From Phytopythium helicoides (lineage: Eukaryota > Oomycota > Peronosporomycetes > Pythiales > Pythiaceae): 64,000 nucleotides of DNA. The stretch spans positions 682,001 to 746,000 of the forward strand of contig JANFNE010000006.1 in assembly GCA_024867545.1 (NCBI GenBank), given 5' to 3'. This document shows positions 19,915 through 28,346 of the stretch, in pieces (position 1 is the first letter of the stretch; every line of letters begins with the position of its first letter). The notes under the pieces are model-generated. The model had not been told where the DNA came from, ran no database searches, and worked only from the letters and a program-made list of their open reading frames with translations. A program made the translations under genes and the position numbers.

Positions 19915-21009
19915 ATGGCGCACAGGGACCTCACGGCGCGCTACTGCGAGCGCAGGGCGAACCTGCGCAGGCGCCAGCTGCGCTTCCAGCTGCGGCAGCT
20001 GGCGGGCGGCTCGGCAGCGCTCGCGGACGCGCTCTTGCCCTTCCAGAAGCAGGTGCGTGGCTCGCATTTGCGCGGCTGTCAATGCGACGCGCAGCTCAAT
20101 TCATCGATGGGCAGAGCGGTCGGGGGCGCGCGATGGAGCGCGCACTGCTGCAGGACGCGCCGGACTTTGTGGCGCTGCACGTCGAGGAGCTGCCGAGGCC
20201 GGAATGGACGCAGTTCGCGGAGCAGGTGGACGAGGCCGCGCGGATGCTGGGCGTCAAGCGTGCGTTCCGCTGCGCCTGGAGCTGACTGTGTGCGTGTCAT
20301 GCGGAGGTCTAACTGGCGCTGTGCAGTCGAGTACCTGCAGCTTATCCATACGCGGCGGCTGATGATCCGGTTCGACGACTCGGAGGAGCAGCACGACCAC
20401 GAGATCGAGCGGGTCACGGCCGAGATTGGCGAGCTCTTCCAGCACGCGGACCGGTCGCTCAAGAAGATCACGAGCCCGTTCGTGGGCGGCGAGGCCAGCG
20501 TGTCAACCACCGACCGCCTCGTGCGCCTCAACACTCAGCGCGCGGCAGCCGCAAGGCTGCAGGAGCTGTCGCAAAAGTTCCGCGCGCGCCAGCGCGACTA
20601 CATGGAACGCTTGCGGCTGCAGAAGTTCGGCTCGGAGGTGTTTGTCATCGACGACATCGGGGCTAGGAGATGTGCCCTAGGCGAGACTGCGGGCGTCCAG
20701 GAGCAGCAACTGTTGGCCATGACGTGGCAGGTGGAGACGCGGGACGCCGAGATCCAGCGCATCGCCAGGTCGGTGGGTGCTCTCGCCGCCATCTTCAAGG
20801 AGGTCGCGGCCATGGTGATCGACCAGGGCTCGCTCGTGGACCGCATCGACTACAACATGGAGCAGACGGCGAGCCGCATGCGCTCGGGGCTCGAGCAGCT
20901 GCGGCGCGCCGAGAAGCTGCAGCGCAACACGCGGCCCGAGCGCTGCATCCTGCTGCTCGTGGCGCTCATCCTGCTGTGCGCGGCGCTGCTCGTGCTCAAG
21001 CACTCGTGA
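19915..21009 (+). CDS. Syntaxin-16/Tlg2-type Qa-SNARE
   Basis: This t-SNARE acts in fusion of endosome-derived vesicles with the trans-Golgi. Three exons (19915-20052, 20115-20259, 20327-21009) encode 321 residues, close to the usual 325 for syntaxin-16. The middle exon lies in another frame and carries ALHVEELPRPEW, matching the family's Habc start. Exon 3 gives IRFDDSEEQHDHEIE, equivalent to the family DDSSEEEHAIE block. The SNARE motif follows, with IDQGSLVDRIDYNME containing the zero-layer Gln, and a C-terminal anchor (CILLLVALILLCAALLVL). The second intron has a CTAAC branch site at about 20310. The first intron (20053-20114) has a GTGCGT donor. Confidence 0.9.
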   Translation: MAHRDLTARYCERRANLRRRQLRFQLRQLAGGSAALADALLPFQKQVRGSHLRGCQCDAQLNSSMGRAVGGARWSAHCCRTRRTLWRCTSRSCRGRNGRSSRSRWTRPRGCWASSVRSAAPGADCVRVMRRSNWRCAVEYLQLIHTRRLMIRFDDSEEQHDHEIERVTAEIGELFQHADRSLKKITSPFVGGEASVSTTDRLVRLNTQRAAAARLQELSQKFRARQRDYMERLRLQKFGSEVFVIDDIGARRCALGETAGVQEQQLLAMTWQVETRDAEIQRIARSVGALAAIFKEVAAMVIDQGSLVDRIDYNMEQTASRMRSGLEQLRRAEKLQRNTRPERCILLLVALILLCAALLVLKHS

Positions 21010-21350
21010 CCGTCGAAAAGCAAAACAAAAAGCAAATGCATCAACATGCGAGGCGCTTGGCGGCGTCAGCGAGCTGTGGGTTTCCATCTCACGGAGCGGC
21101 TGCGCCCTCGACTGACACGCATAACCGAACTCTCATCCCTCGCCGCCCTCTCCATTTCGCTCCATGTCCTCGGTCCTCTCGTGGCCACTGACCGCACAAC
21201 CTCGCGCCCAGTATGCCCCCTTCCCCCGCGCTGCGATTGGCCGAAAATAAACATCTTGATCCCAGTATCGGACCAAACTGGTCCGGGATCCTCCTGGATC
21301 CGCCCGGCAGGCCACGTCAGGAGCCCACTTGCACTTCCAGACGATCCCGC
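21010..21350. other. Intergenic: SNARE 3' end and mannosidase promoter
   Basis: No gene is seen in these 341 bp. A GATTGGCCGAAA element lies around 21234-21245, about 110 bp before the mannosidase ATG. It matches the ATTGG-type element found before several genes here. Confidence 0.4.
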
Positions 21351-23384
21351 ATGGAGTCGCGCGCGCGGCGGTCGCCCGCGACCCGCGAGGCGCCGCTCAG
21401 CCCCGCGGAGATGGCGGCGCGCTCGGGGTCCTCCGCCTCGTCCCGTGGGCGCCGCGCGGCGTCCGGCGGCTCGGCGCTCAAGCTCAAGCTCGTGCTCGGC
21501 GGCGTCGCGGCGCTGCTGCTGCTGTCGCAGCTGTGGCTCTGGCGCGCGCGTCCGCAGCCGCGCAACAACGGGTGGCTGCACCACCTGCGCAAGTTCGAGC
21601 CCGAGAGCCAGGCGCAGGAGTACGTGCCGCCGGTGGGCGCGCCCTCGCCGCCAGCGGTCGAGGTGGACGCGGTCGAGGCCAGCGGCGTCATGGCCGACGA
21701 CGAGGTGCGGCGCCGCAGACGCCAGTTCGACGCCAGCAACCACAACGCAGACCAGAAGCAGGTCGTAGACATGATTCGATGGGCGTGGAAGGGATACGAG
21801 ACATACGCCTTCGGACACGACTCGCTAAACGTCAAGACCATGACGGGCACCGGCCTGCCAGGACACGACATGGCGCTCACGCTCGTCGACTCGCTAGACA
21901 CGCTCTACCTAGTCGGCATGTTCGACGAGTTCGAGCGCGCCAGCAAGTGGGTCGCGGACAACATGGAGCAGCGCATCTTCCTCTCGGGCTTCATCAGCCT
22001 CTTCGAAACCACCATCCGCCTGCTCGGCGGACTGCTCTCCTCCTACTATCTGTCGGGTACGCATGCGCGCACCCTCCTTCTCCTCAGTGCTGTTCCAAGT
22101 GCATTGACTGGACTACTGCTGCCTGTAGGTGAAGACCACTTGCTGGTGCTGGCAAACAAGCTCGGTGCTGCGCTGTCACCGGCGTTTGACGAGTACTCGC
22201 ACGGCATGCCAGACAAAGACTACGATATCCTGGTGCGTGTTTGGATTGCTCACCGACTTGGCTTTCATGCTGCCGCTAACTATCATAACCTCCTTCCGTA
22301 GCGAAAGCGCACGCGTGCAGCGAGCTCTCTAGCTGAAGTCGGGTCGGTCCAGCTCGAGTTCAAATACTTGGCACGATTGACAAACCATCAAAAGTACTTT
22401 GACCAAGTCGAGAGAATCGCCGACTCGGTATGTCTATACGATTGGATGTGATCCAAATACCTCGGCTAACGCATGGTTTTTCTCCCTTTCATACAGCTTG
22501 CAAAGCAAGTGAAGGAAAAATACACGAACGGTTTGCTGCCCGTGACGATTAGTCAGCGCGACGGTAAGGCTGGAAACGCCAAAATCACGCTTGGCGCAAA
22601 CGGAGACAGCTACTACGAGTACCTTCTCAAGCAGGTTTGTTGGTTCTCCATTTTGTTTATTGGGTGGAACACTGGATAGACATTAAATTCGCGCTCGCCG
22701 ACTTCACAGTGGCTGCTTTCAGGCAAGAAGGAAGACAAATTCAAGCACGAGTACATGACCGCCGTCGATGGCATCAAGTCTAACCTGTTGGGCAAGTCGA
22801 AGCCGAACGGGCTGGTTTACATTGGCGAGCTCGTGAATGGCCGACTTGAGCCCAAGATGGACCACCTCGTTTGCTTCGTTCCTGGTATGCTCGCTCTCGG
22901 ATACCACCACGGGATGCCCAAGGAGCACTTGTCGCTCGCGGAAGACTTGATCGAGACATGTCATCAGATGTACGCGCAGATGGAGGCCAAACTTGCGCCG
23001 GAGATCGTGTACTTCAACATGAAGGATGAAGTGGACCGTGATATTGTCGTCAGCCCGCGCGATGCGTTCAACTTGCTGCGACCCGAGACAGTGGAGAGCC
23101 TCATGATCATGTATCGGGTGACCAAGGATGAGAAATACCGAGAGTACGGCCGCTCGATCATGCGTGCGTTTGATGAGCAGTGCAAGCTCGAGCGTGGTGG
23201 GTACGCCAGTCTTGGGAACGTCGCCACTGGTCCCATCAAGAAGGGATACCGCGACGAGATGGAAAGCTTCTTCATCGCCGAGACGCTCAAGTATCTTTTC
23301 CTGCTGTTTTCGGATGACTCGGTGCTGTCTCTGAACGAAATCGTGTTCAACACGGAGGCGCACCCGTTCCCAGTCGAGCACTAA
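21351..23384 (+). CDS. ER/Golgi mannosyl-oligosaccharide alpha-1,2-mannosidase (GH47)
   Basis: This class I alpha-mannosidase trims N-glycans in the early secretory pathway. Five exons (21351-22056, 22129-22232, 22302-22427, 22497-22634, 22710-23384) give 582 residues. It is a type II membrane protein: a short basic cytosolic tail, then a signal anchor at about residues 43-60 (LKLVLGGVAALLLLSQLWLW). GH47 landmarks include LVDSLDTLYLVGM, SLAEVGSVQLEF, RPETVESL and the C-terminal FNTEAHP, whose Thr coordinates calcium in the family. Intron 1 is 72 nt, has no stop and keeps frame, so retention would insert 24 residues. The start is the ATG giving a normal short tail; an in-frame ATG at 21213 would add 46 residues. 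Confidence 0.92.
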
Positions 23385-23435
23385 GCAAGTCTAGTGGTGT
23401 TGAGTGGTGGTGTTTTTGTTAGCATCTTGCATTGG

Positions 23436-23443
23436 TATAAATA
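23436..23443 (+). promoter_or_regulatory. TATA box upstream of the AGC kinase
   Basis: TATAAATA preceded by CATTGG lies 28 bp before position 23464. Initiation would then fall near 23465. This argues for the ATG at 23560 rather than the earlier in-frame ATG at 23464. Confidence 0.45.
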
Positions 23444-23559
23444 GAGCGGAGGGCTGATGATTCATGCTGCATGTGCGTGGCCGACGTCGCAGTCTTTTTC
23501 CAGCTCGAAAATTGAATCAAGTCGGTCATTTGCGACACCGATCGAGGACGACCTCAGTG

Positions 23560-24741
23560 ATGGGGTCTTCGTCATCCTTGCTGACTACGAATGACCCGTC
23601 CTCATATCGCTTCGGTGATGGCATGTCGGCTGTTCGGACTGACAGCGAGGACAGCAGTGGGGGCTTTGGCGGCGTCAAGAGCCCGAGTGGGCCAACCAGG
23701 GTGCAGCAGTCAGCTAAAGACCCTTCAAGCTGGATTGGAACGAGTCTCGAAATGCCTCCCAAGCCTTTCAGCCTCGAGAACTACTTCCAGTTGCACGCAG
23801 TTGTGGGCACAGGTATGCTAGGCAAAGTGAGACTCGCTCAATTTCGCCGCACCAAAAAGTTTTACGCGATCAAGTCGATGCGCAAACGAGATATTGTTGG
23901 CCACAAGATGGTGAGGCAGGTCGACCGGGAGCGAGAAGCCTTGATCCGACTGACGTCTCTGCACCAGCCCTTCATGGCGCGCTTCTTCGGTAGCCTCCAG
24001 ACGTCGGTACATGTGCATCTTGTCATGGAGTTCGTGCCTGGTGGCGAGCTATTCAGGCGTCTGCATCAAGTCGGTCAGTTTACGAATGACGAGGCTAAAT
24101 TCTACGCCGCGGAGCTGCTCGTTTTTATCGAGGCGATCCATAAGAACGGCTTCATGTACCGCGATCTCAAACCCGAGAACATACTCGTGGACGCTGACGG
24201 GCATCTCCGCGTTGTTGACTTTGGCTTCATCAAGAAGATTGCGGATCTGAACGAGCGGACTGCGTCGAGTGTCGGAACGCCGCAGTACCTCGCACCCGAG
24301 CAGCTTACTCCGTCTCGAGAGAAGCGCAGTTACACGAGCAGCGTCGACTGGTGGGCGTTCGCTTGCGTCGTGTACGAGATGGTCAACGGGTCGCCACCGT
24401 TTGCACAGGGTCGTCAGGACTCGCCTTTTGAGCTCTACAACCGTATCCTCGAGTGCAAGATCAGCTATCCGCGCCGCATGCACCCGTCGCTAAAGGATCT
24501 GCTCCGTAAGATGCTGTCACCCGACCCAAAAAAACGGCTGACGGATGTGGAGATCATCAAGATGCACCCGTGGTTCAGCGACGTGGACTGGGAGCAGGTA
24601 GCACGACGTGACGTGCCCGTGCCGTTCGTACCTCCTCTTCGGCAGGAGGGAGACGTGTCGAATTTCGATGAGTATCCGAACTCGTTCGGCGAGGCCAAGT
24701 CTCCTGACAACACCTTTTCCGCCGAGTTCAAGAACTTCTGA
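23560..24741 (+). CDS. AGC-family protein kinase, PKA catalytic subunit-like
   Basis: This Ser/Thr kinase has 393 residues in one exon. Kinase motifs are in order: Gly loop GTGMLGKV, VAIK-type Lys in YAIKSM, catalytic YRDLKPEN, DFGF, GTPQYLAPE and DWWAF. The YRD form and the C-terminal tail ending FKNF are typical of the PKA group, where a final FxxF docks on the kinase lobe. With the chosen ATG the protein begins MGSSSS, an N-myristoylation consensus that suggests membrane tethering. An upstream in-frame ATG at 23464 would add 32 residues and bury that site. The TATA box at 23436 favours the shorter form. cGMP-dependent kinase is less likely because no cyclic-nucleotide domain is present. 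Confidence 0.88.
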   Translation: MGSSSSLLTTNDPSSYRFGDGMSAVRTDSEDSSGGFGGVKSPSGPTRVQQSAKDPSSWIGTSLEMPPKPFSLENYFQLHAVVGTGMLGKVRLAQFRRTKKFYAIKSMRKRDIVGHKMVRQVDREREALIRLTSLHQPFMARFFGSLQTSVHVHLVMEFVPGGELFRRLHQVGQFTNDEAKFYAAELLVFIEAIHKNGFMYRDLKPENILVDADGHLRVVDFGFIKKIADLNERTASSVGTPQYLAPEQLTPSREKRSYTSSVDWWAFACVVYEMVNGSPPFAQGRQDSPFELYNRILECKISYPRRMHPSLKDLLRKMLSPDPKKRLTDVEIIKMHPWFSDVDWEQVARRDVPVPFVPPLRQEGDVSNFDEYPNSFGEAKSPDNTFSAEFKNF

Positions 24742-25442
24742 GCGTGGCTCAGATACGGACGTCATGTGGTGATGACCATCCTGTTTGCCTATACCTAGCA
24801 GATGCCGGCGATCTACCAGTTGAGCGCGGCCATGCCGCAATGCCAGCAAGTCGCGCGTGGCTCTTGCGACTCTACGCCGCCAAGATTGCACACTGCGGGT
24901 CGGCAGAGGGCTCACTCGTAGGATACGGAGCGCAGCCCAGTCCATCTGATACTCCATCGAGAGTATCCGCGTCAACACGGCGGTCGAGTCGTTCGTAGCT
25001 GTTCACTCGCCCCCGTGTACACAGTTGGGGCGCTGAACTTCTCGGCGCTTGAAGTTGGCTGTACGTCAGCGGCGCTGAACTCTTGTCCGACTTGCTGGCA
25101 GGCGCCTGTCGCGTCGACCCATACTTTCCTCAAGTGTACATCCTGCGAAACCCCGTGGGCTTTTTCCTCGCATTCTCATGTGCCCGCGTGGTGTCGCGCC
25201 GATCTCCAGCAGCGCCTCATGACGACAGTGGCACCCTGGCGCCACCGTCGTTGACGCTGGCCGCGCGTATTCCCACCTGCTGTCCAGCCGGCCAGCCCCA
25301 GCCGGCGCGCTCGTTGCACACGTTACGCCCGTCGCTTGGGTCGGGAGCGCGCCGCCTGAAAAGGCTGGGCGACGCTAGAAAATCCACCGCCGCGCATACA
25401 AAGCGCAAGTCCCCGCTCCGCTTGGCCACTCCGCCACTCGCC
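24742..25442. other. Intergenic, 701 bp, no gene supported
   Basis: This holds the kinase 3' end and the leader of the next gene. A short stretch near 24800-24835 on the minus strand resembles a tRNA D-arm, but no anticodon stem or T-arm follows. The frame of the downstream gene is open from 25083 without a convincing start before 25443. Confidence 0.4.
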
Positions 25443-26894
25443 ATGGCCGCGCCGCACGCGCTCATGCAGCTCTCGCTGTCGGCCGAGGACCGCGCGCCGC
25501 CGCGCAGCCAGCGCGCGCTGCAGCGCCGCATGGACGCCATGGTGGACCGCCTGCCGTCGCCCGTGGCCAGCGCCAGCTCCAAGGACTTCGCCAGCGCCAA
25601 GCGCCGCGGGTTCTCGGCGCCGGGGCTGCGCCGCTCCGTCACGGCCGTCTCGCGCCTCGCGCCCAGCCTGTCGGCCATCCCGGTGCTCTCGCGATCCTCC
25701 AGCAGCGAGGCGCCGGTGGCGGCGGCGGCGGCGGCAGGAGCGCCGACGCTGCAGCGCGCCAAGACGGACTCGGGCATGGGCGTGCCCAGCCTCGACCCAG
25801 GCGTCACCAGCATCCCCGTGACGGCCATGTTCGCGTCGCTCAAGCGCCCGGCGGCGCGCAGGAGCGACGGCGGCGCAGACAAGCTGTGCCCGCTCGACTC
25901 GCCCGTGGGAGCACCGCTGCCAGGCAGGTCGTTCGGCAGCGAGGAGCAGTCGGCAGAGGACGAGACCAAGGCGAGGGCGGTCGGGAATGGGGCTCCGTCG
26001 CTAGCAAGCAAGAGCGCGAAGGACACAGAGGAGCAGCGGGAGGAGAAGAAGCAGGACGAGCAGGAGCAGGAGCAGAAGCAGCAGACGCAGGCGATCCCGA
26101 GCATCGCGCCGCCCGTGGTGCACGAAGCAGAGACGACCAGCCAGTCACCCAAGACGCCCGCGACCAAGGGCACGCCCAAGAAGTCGCTGCGCAAGTTTTT
26201 CGTGCCGTCGCTGCGGCGGTCGAGTACAGGCTCGAGCGAGAAGTCGATGTCGTCATCTGTGGCCCCTGCAAAAGCTGCCGACGCGGGCAGTGACGACAGC
26301 AGCAACGCGACGCCAGCTATCGCGGAGCATCCGGAGGCAGAGGCAGCAGATGCCGAGTCAAACAACGAGCACAGCGAGCCCGAGGCAACGCCGACAAAGC
26401 TGCGAATGTTCGGCATCCCGTCACTGCTGCGGACACTCACGGACACGAAGCGCGACCGCCTGGACTCTTCGTCCAGCGTCAACAACCAGCGAGAGAGCAT
26501 GGACGCGATGCCGTCACCCACGCACTCATCATCCTCAAGCGCCTCGAACCAAACACAGCCGCCGAGCCCGGTTGGCGCATCAAGCTCCAAACCTCGGAGG
26601 AGTATGTTGCCTCCTGTGCCTCCTGGAACGAAAGCGGCGGCTCGCTTCTTCTCGGGCATGAAGCCCATGCTGCTACGCAACATCTCTACATCGAAGAGCG
26701 TCGACAAGCCTGCTCCTAGCAGCCCGACGAAAGAGAAGACACCTTCAACCGCCGAGGAAGACTCCTCGGATACCAATGCTGCCGATGAAGACGAGGAAAT
26801 GAACTCGCTCCTCTTCATGCTGCAGGTACCTCGGGGTCGCCGAGGCTCGCAGCTGCCGCTTATGGCGACCGGACAGGAGGAAATCGCCATGTAG
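25443..26894 (+). CDS. Disordered Ser/Pro-rich protein with four copies of an F-x2-P-x-L-x-R-like motif
   Basis: I do not recognise this 483-residue protein. It is almost wholly low-complexity: Ala/Ser-rich at the start, Glu/Gln-rich around 195-220, acidic near the end. Four short basic-hydrophobic motifs recur: GFSAPGLRRSVT (56-67), FFVPSLRRSST (252-262), MFGIPSLLRTLT (322-333) and GMKPMLLRNIST (405-416). The shared core is P-x-L-x-R followed by Ser/Thr, plausibly a phospho-regulated docking motif. The C-terminus holds RRGSQLP, a basophilic kinase-like site. The ORF is open 120 codons further upstream, but that part looks like leader; the ATG in CCATGG context at 25443 is preferred. A long antisense ORF is a composition artefact. 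Confidence 0.6.
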   Translation: MAAPHALMQLSLSAEDRAPPRSQRALQRRMDAMVDRLPSPVASASSKDFASAKRRGFSAPGLRRSVTAVSRLAPSLSAIPVLSRSSSSEAPVAAAAAAGAPTLQRAKTDSGMGVPSLDPGVTSIPVTAMFASLKRPAARRSDGGADKLCPLDSPVGAPLPGRSFGSEEQSAEDETKARAVGNGAPSLASKSAKDTEEQREEKKQDEQEQEQKQQTQAIPSIAPPVVHEAETTSQSPKTPATKGTPKKSLRKFFVPSLRRSSTGSSEKSMSSSVAPAKAADAGSDDSSNATPAIAEHPEAEAADAESNNEHSEPEATPTKLRMFGIPSLLRTLTDTKRDRLDSSSSVNNQRESMDAMPSPTHSSSSSASNQTQPPSPVGASSSKPRRSMLPPVPPGTKAAARFFSGMKPMLLRNISTSKSVDKPAPSSPTKEKTPSTAEEDSSDTNAADEDEEMNSLLFMLQVPRGRRGSQLPLMATGQEEIAM

Positions 26895-27207
26895 ATGGCG
26901 GCCATCGTGCAACCTATTATTCACTCTCGTGTAAGAGATTATATCCATCCGATAATGATGCATGGCGACGTAGGCATTTCAATCGATTGTGTTTGGCATC
27001 AATGAGCTGTCTACGCGTTTTTGTTTCTTTTTTGGCTCAGTCATTGTGTGGGTGGTCCACTGCCGGGTCGTTGTCTGGCGCAAAATCGTTGATAACGTTG
27101 TCGACAACCAGTGGACGCGGGTCGAGCAGATACTTGCTGTGATCACAAACAACCTATTGTCAGCGAAACAACCCCAATCGATACCAACAAACCTCAGATC
27201 CTCGAAC
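26895..27207. other. Convergent intergenic region, no gene seen
   Basis: These 313 bp lie between the stop of the disordered protein and the stop of Derlin. They are AT-richer and hold no supported ORF. Confidence 0.45.
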
Positions 27208-28131
27208 TTACAAGATCCGTGGCGTCGCTAGCGGTCGCTGGGTCTTCCAGCCACGAATGCTCGCGATCCTGGGATACACATCTTGTGAAGAAACCGACAC
27301 AGTCAGTCCGCGTGATCGATATGAACCATATTCCCGAATTCCCACCACATACCTTCGAGGAAGTAGTACATGTGGCCGACAATGATGCCAATCAAGTCGG
27401 TCGTGGCACTATTGCCGAGCAGGATCGAGAACGAGAAGAGCACCCACGGCAGGTATGGCGCCGTGAACGGGAACAGCCCAAGGAAGCTCATGCGCACGTG
27501 CTCGTTGCGGCGGCCCCACACGTAGACCATCATGAACGTCAGCGACGAGCCGAGGAAGTGGATGTTAACGAATGGCGCAACAAGCTAGTCAACGGCAAGC
27601 ACAAGGAGTCAGCAGTCAATCATTTTCTCGCAGCAGTCAAATGCAGACGCACAATCATGACGACTGCGCCGAGGAAGAGCATGTAGACAAAGTCGGCCGT
27701 GCGGCCCCGGAAGGATCCCTCCTCGAGCAGCCTCGTGTACCTCACGCTGCAGCAGCACGCAGCACATACGCAACATGTCAGCGACTCCCCGAGGCGTCCA
27801 GCGGCGAAGGCATTGACACGCGCGCACTTACACGAAGTACATGTGGAAGAGGAAGTCGAGGCTGAAGAGCCCGAAGAACATGAAATTGGTGAGCAGCCGC
27901 CATACCTGCGCGCGGCACGCACCCGTCAGCACCCTCCACCTCCTCCTCTAGCCCCGTAGTGGCCAGCAGCGCCCGCACCTGGCCTTTGAAGAAGATGAGG
28001 CTGAAATTGAAGTAGAGCGAGAAGGGCGACACGAGGTCGAGCGCGCACGCCGCCGTCGTGAGGAACGACCCCGTGAGGTACAGCCGCGACACCACCGGGA
28101 TCTCGTAGTACCACTCCAGCGGGTCGTTCAT
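27208..28131 (-). CDS. Derlin (ER-associated degradation rhomboid pseudoprotease)
   Basis: Derlins are multi-pass ER membrane proteins that thin the bilayer for retrotranslocation of misfolded proteins (ERAD). Five exons on the minus strand (28131-27979, 27905-27832, 27746-27653, 27584-27353, 27281-27208) give 208 residues. Landmarks are the N-terminal [16 protein letters not shown], the hallmark WR motif in [12 protein letters not shown] at the exon 1/2 join, [18 protein letters not shown] and the later hydrophobic helices ending HMYYFLED. The last exon gives [17 protein letters not shown], resembling the usual YPR and RPLKTP segments. All junctions fit GT-AG and keep frame. It is divergent from the ZSWIM2-like gene, 215 bp apart; both act in protein degradation. 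Confidence 0.9.
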
Positions 28132-28346
28132 GGCGCCCGCGCCGCTGCTGCTCGCCGCCCGCCGCGCTCTCGGCCGATCGACCCGCGCGCACTCCGCAAA
28201 TGCTGCCACTTGGTCGGCGGTCGCGTGCCACGTAACAGGGTACGACGTAACCTGATGGGGTACAAATCGGTGAGTGAGGGTCACTTCAACCAGTGCCCGA
28301 TACTGCCAGCTATATATACTTGGAGAAAGGCGGTGGTGGTGCATGC
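28132..28346. promoter_or_regulatory. Divergent promoter between Derlin and ZSWIM2-like genes
   Basis: A TATATATA stretch at 28311-28318 lies about 30 bp before the ZSWIM2-like ATG. If it is a real TATA box, the leader of that gene is extremely short. No ATTGG element was seen. Confidence 0.3.

Noticed and set aside
22057..22128. In-frame coding use of mannosidase intron 1
   Set aside because: The 72-nt segment is open, but it has a GTACGC donor and TAG acceptor and would insert 24 residues in a conserved GH47 block (YYLSG/EDHLL); splicing fits the family.
24790..24870. tRNA D-arm-like sequence on the minus strand (GCTCAACTGGTAGA)
   Set aside because: No matching anticodon stem, no T-arm consensus and no acceptor pairing follow; probably chance.
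25083..25442. 120-codon extension of the disordered protein
   Set aside because: It has no convincing start, and its composition differs from the rest; more likely leader sequence.
25217..26905. 562-codon antisense ORF opposite the disordered protein
   Set aside because: It is the mirror of GC-rich, stop-poor coding sequence; its translation is a Ser/Ala/Gly mix with no domain, and the sense frame has a good ATG context and repeated motifs.
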